NCBI RefSeq assembly: GCF_030704535.1
Contig: NC_081820.1
Span: forward strand, 23,926,001 to 23,990,000
Reading direction: 5' to 3'
DNA from: Vitis vinifera
Taxonomy: Eukaryota; Streptophyta; Magnoliopsida; Vitales; Vitaceae
Length of the DNA stretch: 64,000 nucleotides
A program made the position numbers and the translations under genes. Below the pieces are notes generated by a model, which was not told the DNA's origin, searched no databases, and was given only the letters and a program-made list of their open reading frames with translations. Below are positions 23,529 through 35,409 of this stretch, in pieces. Positions within the stretch are counted from its first letter, which is position 1. Each line of letters starts with the position of its first letter.

Positions 23529-26500
23529 TTACCTTCCATATAAGCTAATTGTAATACTTGCATTACATAAGGAAATTAGATCCCCCATTGGGTTGTTCTG
23601 CCGATCTTGAGTTGACATTTCATGGGAATATAGAGTAGGCTTAAGAGGCATTTGCAAGATTTCAACGTCACCTTCAAGCATATTTAGTGCTTTGCTCATA
23701 GAAGGGCGGTCTATGGGCTTCATTTGCACACACCATAATGCAACTATGATCATTTTTCTCATATATTTCTTTTCATCCTCTGTGGCATCGCCCATTTCCA
23801 TATGTCCACCTTGTTCAATTTGGTCATAAATCCATGATGGGAAGAATATCTCACTTAGATTTTCTTCATGTGCACTCACATGCCTCCGTTTTCCCACCAT
23901 CTCCATTAACAACATTCCAAAACTATAAACATCAGCCTTATATGACACATGCCCAATGTTTTTATAGAACAATTCTGGAGCAATGTATCCTAATGTTCCT
24001 CGAGCTGCAGTGAGAGACACAATACTTTCATCTGTTGAATATAATTTTGCAAGGCCAAAGTCTGAAACTTTTGGAGTAAAGTCTTCATCCAAAAGAATAT
24101 TGTGCGGCTTGATATCAAAATGTAGAATTTGCATGTCACACCCTTGGTGTAAGTATTCAATTCCACGCCCTACTCCAAGTGCAATCTTGTACAATCTTTC
24201 CCAACTTAAAGGAATGCTCTTTTCTCCTTTGAGGAAGATAAACTTGTCAAGAGACCCATTCGACATGAAGTCATATATGAGGGCCCATTTTGATCCTTCC
24301 ACACAAAATCCAACAAGTCGTACCACATTAATATGATGAATCCTTCCAATTGTAGCAACTTCATTAATGAAATCTTGCCCATTAGCTTTTGATATGACCA
24401 ACATTTTTACTGCTACAATTTGACCACTTCGAAGTTTACCTTTGTATACAGAGCCAAAGCCGCCTTGACCTAATTTATTTTTAAAATTATTGGTCATCTT
24501 CTTTAAATGTGAATATGAATACCTGATGGGCTGAAAATTTTTGTGATTTTGCAAGAATTCTTCAATATCTTCATCTGATGATAAGTGTCTTCGATGGAAC
24601 TTGAAGATCAAGTAGGAAAAAAGACATAACATCCCGAGTACCGTGCGTCCACCAACGATTGTTATGACTAATAGATAAACATGAGAAAGTTGAAATATTT
24701 TAGGAAAAAGGTTTATAAAGACACATTTAGATGTCAAATCGAACAAATACAATTGCTTGAATGGGAGAGAAAACTGGGGGAATTTGGCTGCACAAAATTT
24801 GACCCTTGAATTTAGAATCAGCCAAATTTCACAATTTTGGCTTCTTTACATTCCATCCCACTGGATTTAATTTGAAATGAAATGTATCCAAATTCACAAA
24901 AACAGTTCCATGGAAAAACAAATATTTGGAAATTTCGTGGAACTAAAATGTAATCGAACCCAATTTTGCACAACCAAACAAATAGCAACCCTTTATTTAA
25001 GCAAAAGAATTTGACAGTCTACAATCTTAGATGCAAGAATTTCAAGGATTTCAGATAAGAGCCTACACAAATTTAAAATTGGAAGTTGGGAGTCTTACCA
25101 GCCTTTTGAACAACCCAGGCCCCTGATAAGAGAAAGACATAAATTGAATTAGAAATGAGATGCATATGAGACATTAATTATAGAAGAAGAAGATATACAA
25201 ACTACAGAAAGTAAGCATAATGAAAATGGAAAGTTCAACATGTAAAACATGGAAGATAATAGAAGGAACTACCAAAGCCTCACCAACTAAAACACCACTG
25301 GAGGTATAGCGTCCATTATTGAGATATTTTCTAAGGCCTGCATGATTTAAACAGGAAAGCAGTATCAGTTATAGAAGATGAAAAGCCTAGTTCCAAAATT
25401 GCAGTTTGTATATTTGTTTATCCTAATTATTTACTAAATCTTTTACTGCAAAATAACCCTTCAGTTCAAGCAAAAGAAAAAAGAAAAAGAAAAATTGCTT
25501 GACTTCCCAAAATAGAACTTCAAAAAATTAATAGTTGGAACTAGGTAGTAAGCATTACCTTCAAATGTAAAGGGACTTCGAAAAAAGGCCTCGGCTGTCA
25601 ACAAGAGAAGACATAAAATTCAGAACGAGAAATATTAAGAGTGTAGCTATTATGATTTTTATTATCAATTAACAATGCTTCTATAATCATGGACAATAAC
25701 ACTAGGAAGCAAAAACATATTGAAAGTTCAATTAAGAAAAAAAATAAAAATAAAAATGAAAGAAAACAATCTCCAAAAGCCTTACTGAAAAAGTTGATCA
25801 TTGGAATCAGTACATCATCTTTCAACTTGCTAAGCCCTGCATAAGTAAACCAATCAACTGAAATTAATTAGTTGTCCTAATTATTTAATTATTCAACTGC
25901 ATAACTGGATTTCCAACTGGTGAGTTGGTCCACCACTTAGAAATTCTTCAGCACTTACAATTTCTTCCATCAGTCCAGTACTCGTCGCATATTATACTAC
26001 TGTCTTTGAAATTCGGCTCACAGAAGCTTAGACCTCCTTTGCATTTGCCACAGCGGAAGTACAAAAACGATAGCTCAAGCCCCATAAGCAGAATTTCTTG
26101 CAAATCTGACATTGAAGTACTCTTTCTGGGCTCTGAAACTGCCTCGAATTTACCGGTAACAACAGTCGTGCCCAAGGTGCATGAACTCTGAATATCTCTC
26201 GCCACCTTGCCTCGCCCAATTAGTGCATAAGTATATGCTTGTGAGGAAGAGACATGGTTATTGCTACCCTCGCAAGAAGTAATAGGAATGTGGTTATGAT
26301 CATTGATTGTCCTTGTGCAGGTCATCAGAACTATAGTAGTGTGTTCATAAGGAGCTTGATATGGATATAGACCGTGTAATATCAAGGAATAAAGAGGAGT
26401 GGAGAAACAGTTGCCCTTCTCTAGACCAGGAACTACAACTCTAATGGTGGAGTTATGGTAATTGATCTCCTCAACATAGTATTTCCCATATAAGATGGTA

Positions 26501-26715
26501 CGGTTGTTTTCACAAACAAGCTCATATGCAAGATCAGGATCACCACAGCCAGGTAAATCACCTTTTAATCGGAAGGGGCTGCTGATGTTTCGGATATCTC
26601 CACAAGAAGACGGCCTGCAGGGCTGCTTCTCACTAGAAACACAATTTGAAAGGAACCAAACATGGAGGAGTGTCATGATGCCTATTCCCACAGGTCTTGC
26701 TTCTCTCACCATCAT
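23529..26715 (-). CDS. LRK-1: LRK10-like receptor kinase (GUB_WAK ectodomain), copy 1
   Basis: Exons (minus): 26715-25959, 25836-25786, 25594-25559, 25337-25284, 25122-25099, 24667-23529; all joins are in phase, giving 686 residues. Signal peptide ([18 protein letters not shown]), then a GUB_WAK_bind cysteine-rich domain ([36 protein letters not shown]), transmembrane helix about 308-329 ([20 protein letters not shown]), kinase: glycine loop [11 protein letters not shown] from about 374, VAVK lysine about 395, HFD at 490-492, DFG at 510-512, APE intact. HFD instead of HRD marks a non-RD kinase, typical of the LRK10L/Lr10-like class linked to rust resistance. The four tiny exons between ectodomain and kinase also fit the family. 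The open frame before 24667 is intron. It faces away from LRK-2, head to head across 2.3 kb. Confidence 0.9.
24782..24981. mobile_element. MITE in the last intron of LRK-1 (copy 1)
   Basis: About 200 bp bounded by TTTGGCTGCACAAAATT and, inverted, TTTGGTTGTGCAAAATT. No coding capacity. No clear target duplication. The copy 2 equivalent is at 53445-53644. Confidence 0.5.
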
Positions 26716-27933
26716 AGTTTCAGATGCAGAGGGAGAGCAGCTCTGGTTTTGGGCTAAGCCAGATCGGAGTTCAACTTTCTAGCCACTCGATTTTTCTTTT
26801 CATTGGTATCATAATCAACAACCCATATAAAATATCTGATTTTCTATATCTTAACCAGTAATCAGGTTTTATTATTATTATTATTATTATTTGTTGTTAA
26901 ACCTGATGGGCTGGATCATTATCAATCAGGCTCCAACGACGGCCTGATTGTAATGTACAAGAAAAAAAGAAGTTAATTGGAGTTAGGAGGAAATATCAAG
27001 GAAGCTTACTTTGCAAATACAAGTCAAGCTATAGATTTGTCACGACATGGGAATCCAATTTTTTAGTATTGAATTGAGTTCTTGTCCTTGAAGTATCACT
27101 CATCTAATAATAATAGGTTCAGGTTCAGAAAATATTAGAGGGAGAGCAGCTCTAGTTTTGGGCGTCCTTTGTTTAAAAAAAAAAGATATAAAACTAAAAC
27201 CCAATTGGCAAGTCATCTCAGAATTAAATTTTGTTCCAACTTGATTTTTCTATTCATTGGTGTCACAATCAACTATATAAAAATGTTTGATTTTTCTACA
27301 AAACGCGTAATCAAATTTTATATTTTTTTTTCTAATATATTGATATATTAGACTATGTAATTTAATATCGACAATTTTGTTTCATTGTTTTGACATTAGG
27401 ATCTTTTTAAATTGTGTCTTACTCTCTATTGAAGACTCAAGACAGCTGTTTAATCAATTGGGATGACACATGTAAATAGAAATGTCCAAGAAAGGCAACT
27501 TAGGGATTATTAAGCATGGTGTGGATCAAGGTTTTTAAAACTAAGCTAAAAGGATTTTAAAATCATTTTGAAAATCTCCTCAAGCGCTCAAGTACTAAGG
27601 AGAGAGCTCAAAGAGCATTAAAGTGCTTTAAGAACGCTCAAGCGGTTGCATAGAGAGCCAAATCTCCACCAATTCTTTTTCATATTTTGACCGATTTTAT
27701 TTTGGAAATCTTAATTTGAGCCCACAAGGTATTTATATTCTATAAATATCATACCTAAAAAGGATTTTGTTTTTTATATGAATAATTTAGACAACCACAT
27801 TTGTCTTTTTGTTCCCAAAACAATTAAAAAAGTTTGTATTCGCTTTTGTTGTTGTGAAGGAGATCTACATCCCCTCAAGTGCTAAGGTTAGATCTATTGG
27901 AAGCACACAAGGTAGTACGTTATAGACATGAAG

Positions 27934-28133
27934 TGTTTTTTTCACAAACCAGCTCATATGCAGGACCAGAATGACCACAGCTTTAATTGAAAGGGGCTAC
28001 TGATGTTTCGGATATCTCCACAAGAAGACGGCCTGCAGGGCTGGTTTTCACTAGCAACACAATTTGAAAGGAACCAAGCGTGGAGGAGTGTTATCATGCC
28101 TATTCCCACAAGTCTTGCTTCTCTCATCATCAT
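27934..28133 (-). pseudogene. Relic of LRK-1 exon 1 start (copy 1)
   Basis: The minus strand begins with an ATG block like [11 protein letters not shown] and runs through the [17 protein letters not shown] region, close to LRK-1 26500-26715. It lacks a short piece equivalent to the GDLPGC region and stops after about 65 codons. No kinase follows. It is the end of the 1.4-kb internal duplication. Confidence 0.75.
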
Positions 28134-28742
28134 AGTTTCAGATGCAGAGGGAGAGCAGCTCTGGTTTTGGGCTAAGCCAGCTCGGAGTTCAACTTTCTAC
28201 CCACTTGATTTTTCTATTCATTTGTATCATAATCAACAACCCATATAAAATATCTGATTTTCCATATGGTTTTCTTCTTCTTCTTCTTCTTCTTATTATT
28301 ATTATTCAATTTCTGGTCAAACTTGATGGTCTGGTCATTATCATCAGGCTCTAACTACGACCAAATCAAATACTAAGCAAATAATTGCAATGTACAAGAA
28401 AAAAAGGTTAATTGGAGTTATAAGGAATATCAAGGAAGCTTACTTTGTAAATACAAGTTAAGCTACAGACTTGTCATGACATGGGAATACAAGTCAAGCT
28501 AGTGGCCGCCCAGCATCATATCTCCTTTTCCATCTCCACTTTTTTAGTAGTGAATTGAGTTCTTTTCCTTGAAATTAAACTCATATAGTTATAGGTTCAG
28601 AAAACAGAGGGAGAGCAGCTCTACTTTTGGCCGTCCTTTAATTCAGAAGAAGATATAAAATTAAAGCACAGTCGGCGAGCCAGCTCATAGTTCAACTTCG
28701 TTCCAACTTGATTTTTCTCTATTCATTGGTGTTACAATCAAC

Positions 28743-28751
28743 TATATAAAA
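28743..28751 (+). promoter_or_regulatory. Candidate TATA box of LRK-2 (copy 1)
   Basis: TATATAAAA on the plus strand in the last type-B module, about 310 bases before the LRK-2 ATG. The same motif is at 57408-57416 in copy 2. A leader of roughly 280 bases is implied if it is used. Confidence 0.4.
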
Positions 28752-29060
28752 ATGTTTGTGTTTTCTGCAAAACGCGGAATCAATTTCTCTATCCTTTTTC
28801 TAGTCATACAAAGTCGTTTAAATGAGTAGTGGAGTTGACAGAAAATTGTTTGAAGTAGAAATGTTGGAGTCTCTCAATTAGTATATAATTTTAATGCACG
28901 TAAAATAATCGAATAATTGCAAAGTACACGACAAAAAATAAATAAATAAATTGGAGTGATAGGAGATATCAAGGAAGCTTAATGTGTAAATACAGGGAAG
29001 CAGCATATCTCCTTTTCCATCCCCAATTTTTTGTATTGAATTACTGCAAAAACCCTAGAG

Positions 29061-31494
29061 ATGAGCAGTTTCTTGAAAATGGTTCTATCTTTATTTTTCT
29101 TCTTGCCCATGAGATTATTTGCAGAAATTGAAGTGAGTCAAGATGTCTGCAAGGTATCAAGGTGCAGTCACCATGGTCCGGCCATCCGGTTCCCGTTCCG
29201 GCTAAAAGACCAGCCACACCACTGTGGATATCCGGGGTTTGAGATATCTTGCACAGAGAAGAAGCAGACCATAGTGGAGCTGCCATATTCAGTGAAGCTC
29301 TCGGTAAAGAAAATAAATTACAAATCTCAGGAGATTGTCGTCCATGACCCAGATTTTTGCCTTCAAAGACAGCTTCAAAACTTTACTTTATCTGCCACTC
29401 CCTTCAACTTCAAATTTCATTCTTTCTACTTCGTAAAGGACTTCATCTTCTTCAATTGTTCCTCAAGTAAAACAATGTACAAAAATTTATTTTGGCACAT
29501 CCCTTGCAGTTTTCTCCCCAGTAACCCAGTCCATGCTGTTGTTTCTGATACCGATCTCGACCAGTTGGACCTATCCTCTTGCCACAAGATTTTCAATGTT
29601 TCACTTCCATTTGATATACTTTATGAAGGGGGAAACTATTTTTCTTTCACTTGGTCAGAATCGATATGCGGAGACTGCGAAAGACAAGGTAAGAAATGCA
29701 GACTGAAGAGCAACACTAGCAAGGAACCGGAAACTGAATGCGTTGAAAAACCAGCAAAAGGTACAACACTCATTCCTCTATAATCATTTACCTGCATTTC
29801 TGAATTGTGCCCTTTACTCTTTAGTATAAAATTATGTAATTTAAAATCAGTAACTATTTGATTAGGTAAAGGAGCAACTACTGCAGAGGGTATGAGCTAA
29901 TCAACTTCCTTCGAGCTATTATAAAAATAATTATTAGTAAAGATAGGTTTGGTTTCTAGAAGATCGGAGTAGGGAAACTGCAAGGAAAAAAAACATAGCC
30001 ATAGTATTTCCTAGAACCTAATGGAAGATAGGGGTTTTATATTTTTTAACTTTATGTTTGAGAAACCGGCCATAATGTAGGAAAGAGTGAGTACCTCTAG
30101 TGACGTGAGTTTAAGGGACACCCAAAAACGCAAGGTTTAAATCCATGACATTGTGTAATAGGTCATGATTATATTACTTTCAAAAGCAACATGCTAATGA
30201 TTTTATTAATATTATTTTTTCTTCTTGCAGATGGATCGCAAAAAAAACTGGTTACAGGTGATTTTCCACTCACCATACTTCTTTCTTTTTCAATTATACT
30301 AAGAATTAAAAGAGAAAATTGACTCTCAATTTCATTCTTTTGCATTTATTGAAAAAAAAAAATTGTTTTCTCATATGCAGGTTTAATCCTTGGTTTCTTT
30401 CTTCTCGTGTTTGTAGTAATTACACTCTATTATGTGTATAACTCAAATAAACTTGATAGAGAAAATACCAGAAAGATTGAAAAGTTTTTGGAAGATTACA
30501 AAGCTCTCAATCCCTCAAGATACTCCTATGTTGATATTAAAAAGATCACAAATCACTTCAAGGACAAATTAGGTCAAGGAGGTTATGGATCAGTGTACAA
30601 AGGAAAGCTTTCCAATGAAGTTCTTGTTGCAGTAAAGATCCTTAACGATTCCAAAGGCAATGGAGAAGAGTTCATTAATGAAGTGGGAACAATGAGTAGA
30701 ATTCATCATGTCAATGTAGTTCGCTTGGTTGGATTATGTGCTGATGGAGTTAAACGAGCTTTGATTTATGAGTTCTTACCAAATGAGTCTTTAGAGAAAT
30801 TCATATTTCCAACACCCGTTAAGAACCATTCACTTGGTTGGGAGAAGCTTCAAGACATTGCTAGGGCATAGCCAAAGGAATTGAGTATCTTCATCAAGGT
30901 TGTGAACAAAGAATTCTTCATTTTGATATCAAACCTCATAACATTTTGCTCGATCAAAACTTCAATCCAAAAATATCTGATTTTGGTCTTGCCAAATTAT
31001 GTTCTAAGGAACAAAGTGCAATTTCAATGACTGCAGCAAGGGGGACAATGGGTTACATTGCACCAGAAGTGATATCTAGGAACTTTGGGAATGTGTCTTA
31101 TAAGTCAGATGTTTATAATTTTGGAATGCTGTTACTTGAAATGGTAGGGGGAAGGAAAAATATTGATGTTACAGTTGAGAACACTAGCCAAGTATACTTC
31201 CCAGAATGGGTTTATACCCAATTAGATCAAAGGGAGGAAGTGCATATTCGGATTGAGAAAGAAGGAGATACCAAAATTGCAAAGAAGTTAACTATTGTGG
31301 GACTTTGGTGCATTCAATGGTATCCAATAGATCGCCCTTCTATGAAAGTTGTTGTTCAAATGTTGGAAGGAACAGGAGACAATTTAACCATGCCTCCCAA
31401 TCCTTTTGCCTCCATAGGTCCAACAAAAACAAACATCAAAAGGCCCAAAAAATCTCTTCAACAAGAGTTGACAGTTGTTCCAGAATTAGATTGA
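29061..31494 (+). pseudogene. LRK-2 copy 1: LRK10-like receptor kinase broken by a 1-base deletion
   Basis: Exons 29061-29760, 29866-29889, 30231-30257, 30381-31494, in phase. Signal peptide (MVLSLFFFLPMRLFA), GUB_WAK domain (IRFPFRLKDQPHHCGYPGF, SCTEKKQTIVELPYS), WAK-associated cysteine end (CGDCERQGKKC), transmembrane helix (GLILGFFLLVFVVITLYYV) and the N-lobe of a kinase (GQGGYGSVYKG, VAVK). Near 30862 the text reads ATTGCTAGGGCATAG where copy 2 has ATTGCTATGGGCATAG. The lost T ends the frame just before the catalytic loop; the C-lobe (HFD, DFG, APE) continues in another frame to 31494. Elsewhere the copy is about 99 percent identical to the intact copy 2 gene, so the lesion is recent. A truncated ectodomain-plus-N-lobe product remains possible. 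Confidence 0.88.
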
Positions 31495-32762
31495 AAGAAA
31501 AATTCTCTATCCTTTTTTATTATTGTAAGTGTGCTACTAAGCATTAATCATGTTGTAATTGTTACTCAATGTAACCTTTCCATTTATTTATCTTTACCAT
31601 TTAGACCAATGTTTGTAAATTAGAGTACTTTTGAGGCTTAAATTACATTAGATTTGAAAAGATATTTATGGCTCTAGCCTTATGATTCTCCTTTTTTTGA
31701 ACAAGCTAGTTATTAAAAAGGGAATATTTTTTAGAGATCTCTTTTTAAAAAAAATATACCAAAAAATTACAAGGCTAGTGTCCTTTAAATAGAATAGGCT
31801 ATACAAAAGACTTTGATGAAGTTTATTAATTATCTCATTCTCCAAGAAACTTCATGAGAAAAATCATCCCAATTTGGAGATATATCAATGAAAATTGGAA
31901 TAAATTATTTCCATGCTTTTTCTGAAGTCTTGCATGAGTTTCATCCAAACTCTTACAAATGTATGTTTTTACAAATTATAAAAACACATTATGCTATGCC
32001 AACCAAATGTTTTTATTCTTTTAGTTACCCCAAAACTAGACATGAAAATATGAGGTTTTCCATTGTTTAGTTACTAGAAAAAGCTTTGCATTAACTTTAA
32101 TAGTTATAAACAAATGAATCAATTTCCCACATTAACTTGAATATATAGTTTGTGACAAATTTATCCCCACTTTGGATCCTAATTCAATAAGGATTTCAAG
32201 GACTTCAATGTAAGAAAGCCTCAAAGATGAATGAATCCATTCAAAGATAGACAAAGTGAATTTTTAAAGCTATCATAATTCTCACATCATTTGATCAATT
32301 CATATAAGTCCATAATAGTACAATGTTGAAGTTGAGTGACACTAAAAAAGAGGGCAACCTAAGTATGCTTAATTTAATTTAATTTTTTTAAACCCAAAAT
32401 AGGATTTTGTTGTAAATTCATAATTTTGAAATTATTTATTTTCCTTTCTACTTATAAGACTAAATTCTATATTGGTTATAAAAATCTATCTTTCATTTAC
32501 ATTTACTTTGTATTTTAACATATTTTATTCACAATACTTAGTACTAAAATGGTAACATCTTCCATTTCATTTTGATGGACGAATTGTCATGAGAATTCTA
32601 CTTTAGTTAAGTTATCTACTATATTGAATCTTTTATTTTATTTTGATAAAAGAACACTAACATACACATGTATTTAGAGTCAAGTCATCCATTTTATCCC
32701 ACTCACTTCTAAATGTTGCCTTTAGCTAGCATGGAGTTGACTTGGTCATCCACCAATCTTTT
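31495..32762. other. 3' flank of LRK-2 (copy 1)
   Basis: AT-rich, no gene supported. Around 32668-32740 the text GAGTCAAGTCATCCA ... GTTGCCTTTAGCTAGCA is related to the tandem repeat at 63716-63944 beyond copy 2. Confidence 0.45.
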
Positions 32763-32799
32763 TTTAATATTGAAGGCAAGTCAATGCCTTCAATATTAA
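32763..32799. repeat. Perfect short hairpin (copy 1)
   Basis: The stem TTAATATTGAAGGCA and its exact inverse complement are separated by AGTCAA. The same structure is conserved in copy 2 at about 61468-61503. It may be a terminator-like or MITE-derived structure; no promoter is apparent. Confidence 0.7.
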
Positions 32800-32884
32800 A
32801 ATAAAGAAAAGAGTATGCCAATTTTAATTTTCCAACAAGCTTGTAACTTGGTCATTTATTTATTTATTTTTCCTTAGATTTGTG

Positions 32885-33425
32885 ATGTCGGGTCTAATCA
32901 TCAAAACTTAGAAGACTTGATACTTACAACTTTTCTTTGGTCTAGTCATCATATCTTTTAATGTTGCAAGGTTACTATTTATTTATTTATTAATTCCTTC
33001 AATACATAATGCAAGGTCTAATCATATAACTTGCAAGACCCGACACTCACAACTTTTCTCCCATCTAGTCATCATATATTTTAATATTGCAAAGTCATTA
33101 TCTATTTATTTGTTAATTTCTTCAAAATGGTATGTAAGGTCTAATTTTATAACTTGCAAGACCCGACACTCACAATTTTTCTTTATCATCATGTCTTTTA
33201 ATATTCCAAAGTCATTATTTATTTATTCCTTCGACATGGTATGCAAGGTCTAATTATTATAACTTGCAAGACCCGACATTTGACTTTTTTCCCACATAGT
33301 CATCATATTTTTTAATATTGTGGGATTATTATTTATTTATTTATTTTTGACGTGCAATGCTAGGTCATATTAATTTGCAAGACCCAACACTCACAATTTT
33401 TCTTAAGTCTAATTATCATATCTTT
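32885..33425. repeat. Minisatellite, ~115-bp units, about five copies (copy 1)
   Basis: Degenerate units share AAGGTCTAAT...TATAACTTGCAAGACCCGACACTCACAA...TCATCATATCTTTTAATATTG...TTATTTATTTAT. Copy 2 (61590-62010) has about one unit fewer. Confidence 0.7.
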
Positions 33426-33566
33426 TTATGTTGTAATACTCATAAAATTTCAAATACTTTTATCTTTATTTGATCCTCTTTGATCCAACATGAAATTATT
33501 TCAAATACTAGTTGAGTCATTTTTCATTTCTTAAGATATTATTACTAAAGTTTTGATAGTTTCAAT

Positions 33567-34310
33567 TAAAGTTTAAAATATCAATAAATACAAATATATT
33601 AGTATGGATATATCGAAAATATCGGAGAAATATCCGTGAATATTTTGATAAAAATATCGGTAAAACAAAAATTATTTAAAATTCATAAAAATATTTGGAG
33701 AAACTAAAAAAAAAATGATAAAATAAATAAAAATACACATGTTAAAGTTATTTTTTAAAGTGTAATTGACATACGTATGGTTAACTAGAAAAATATCTGG
33801 TAAACAAAAATATGTAAGTATTAATAATTTATTATTTATCTAATCAGATTAATTTTAATTTATAAAATATTTGAACTTAATTATTATTTTTATATATTTT
33901 AGTATTTTTTGAATAAATTTATATTTTTAATATTTTAAAATAAAACATTCAAAATTAAATAAAATTAAAAGGATAAATATAAAAAATTTAAAAGTGAAGT
34001 GATAATAATTTTTTAAAATAGGATTAATGAGATAATGATAATATATTTAATATCAAAACTATTATTTATTTAATTCAAATGCATTCAATAATGTAAAATA
34101 AACGATGATGCATATATGAATGGTTAATATTTAATTATTATATAAATAATATTAAAAAAATACTTGTTAAGAAAATTATAATGGTGGTTTTTATATATTA
34201 ATTAATTAATTAAATTTTAAAATAACATAATTAGAATTAATTTATTTATTTTTTAATAATAAACTTTAACATATTTATTATGTATATATCTTAACAAAAG
34301 GGAAGGTGAC
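33567..34310. mobile_element. Left part of a non-autonomous DNA transposon (copy 1), cut by LTR insertion and duplication breakpoint
   Basis: This AT-rich part corresponds to 62146-62893 of the complete element in copy 2. It contains ATATCGG-type subrepeats. It is interrupted by the LTR-type element at 34311, continues for about 41 bases at 38373-38413, and then the match to copy 2 ends at the duplication junction. Its left flank AGTTTCAAT is the diverged target copy. Confidence 0.6.
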
Positions 34311-35409
34311 TGTAGACCCCCATTTTGGGTGCATTTCCGCAGGCTATTTTCGCCAGGTGTTGGGATTTGATAGCCACGTGTCGCCTCAAGAGAGGCCATT
34401 AGGGAATCGTGTTAGTGGTTTGAAGAAGCAATGGAAAGGCGACACGTGTTATAGAATATTCTTGATTGGTTTTGGGAGGATTTGGAGGAGCGTAGACGGA
34501 GAGGAGATATTTTGGTTGCTGTTACAGAGAGGTAGAGGTAGCTTGGGAGGCAAGGTAGAGAGAGGGGGTGGCAGGGTTTCGGGATGAGCTTTAGAGAGTT
34601 TTCACAGAAGAGAGAGTGAGAGAGCATGAGAAAGAGAAGAGTGAGTTTTTCAGTGGGCAAGAGGAAAAGCCTGGGAAGAACGAGAGAGAGTTGGAGAATA
34701 AGAAGCCGAACCATCTTCACTTGAGGAGCTCAGGTATGGCCACTATGGGTACTTTCGCTTTGGATTTCTTGGTTTTCCTTTCTTGCCATTGTTGATCTTA
34801 AACATTGTTTGTTGGGTTTTCTTGAACCTAAGCTCGCATCACACTTGCTCTGGTTTGTTTCCTCTCTAGTTTCTCTTATTTCCCCTGTAAATGACTGAGG
34901 TATGGATTGCTTTTTTTGGGCTTGATATTTGATTAATTACACAAAAGCTTACTGTTTGTTCCACCTGCTCGGATCCATTTAGTACAACATGAAATAGAGT
35001 CGAGTCTAATGGGTTGTTTGTTTAGAGCATGTTTGGTTTTCTTTGGAACCCTTAATTTCTTGCTTTTGAAAAACTCCAATCATTATTCTTGAAAACTATT
35101 TGGAAGTTCAAACAGTTTTTGGAAACCTGTTGGATGGCACTCCAAGACTTCTCTCATGGGCAGCGACTGTTCCTGGAATCATCTCTGTTTTTGGTATATA
35201 TGGCAGTAATACTAGAGAGTACGGTCAGAGGATCAATCATTTGCTAAGAGACCTGGGATTAAAGTATGGCATGGTGTAAACTTGGGAAATCCTAACTACC
35301 ATTTTCATAAGCAATTTGCATCATCTGGAATGGTAGAGGAGGTGGAAGGTGTTTTATTAAAGAACCTGATGAGTTCGCGAGATTGCTACAGCCAAGAGTG
35401 GATGCCGTC

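Larger units (their letters stand above)
26716..29060. promoter_or_regulatory. Head-to-head promoter region of LRK-1 and LRK-2 with repeated modules (copy 1)
   Basis: Four related modules each start near GAGGGAGAGCAGCTCT: about 26728-26845, 27140-27300, 28148-28265 and 28607-28790. They alternate in type. Type A ends CATATAAAATATCTGATTTTC; type B carries CAATCAACTATATAAAAATG, a TATA-like motif on the plus strand. The pattern indicates an internal tandem duplication of about 1.4 kb that also copied the start of LRK-1 exon 1. TTA and TTC microsatellites lie at about 26869-26892 and 28268-28306. Segment 27370-27930 has no identified content. Confidence 0.6.
11949..34310 (+). repeat. Copy 1 of a ~22.4-kb head-to-tail tandem segmental duplication
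   Basis: Sequence from 11949 (inside RLP-A) to 34310 recurs in the same order and orientation at 38592-62892. The match resumes for about 41 bases after the inserted LTR element (38373-38413 against 62889-62931). Offsets are 26643 (RLP-A), 26728 (RLP-B), 28663 (LRK-1) and 28704 (LRK-2); the steps are explained by an 85-bp indel, a 1.93-kb LTR insertion and a ~41-bp insertion in copy 2. Coding parts are about 99-100 percent identical; edges are more diverged. Confidence 0.95.

Noticed and set aside
25925-26782. Plus-strand open frames over LRK-1 exon 1
   Set aside because: Antisense shadows of the GUB_WAK exon, reproduced in copy 2 only because the DNA is duplicated.
32885-33425. CRISPR-like regular repeats
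   Set aside because: Units are ~115 bp, degenerate and AT-rich in a plant genome; this is a minisatellite, not an array with spacers.
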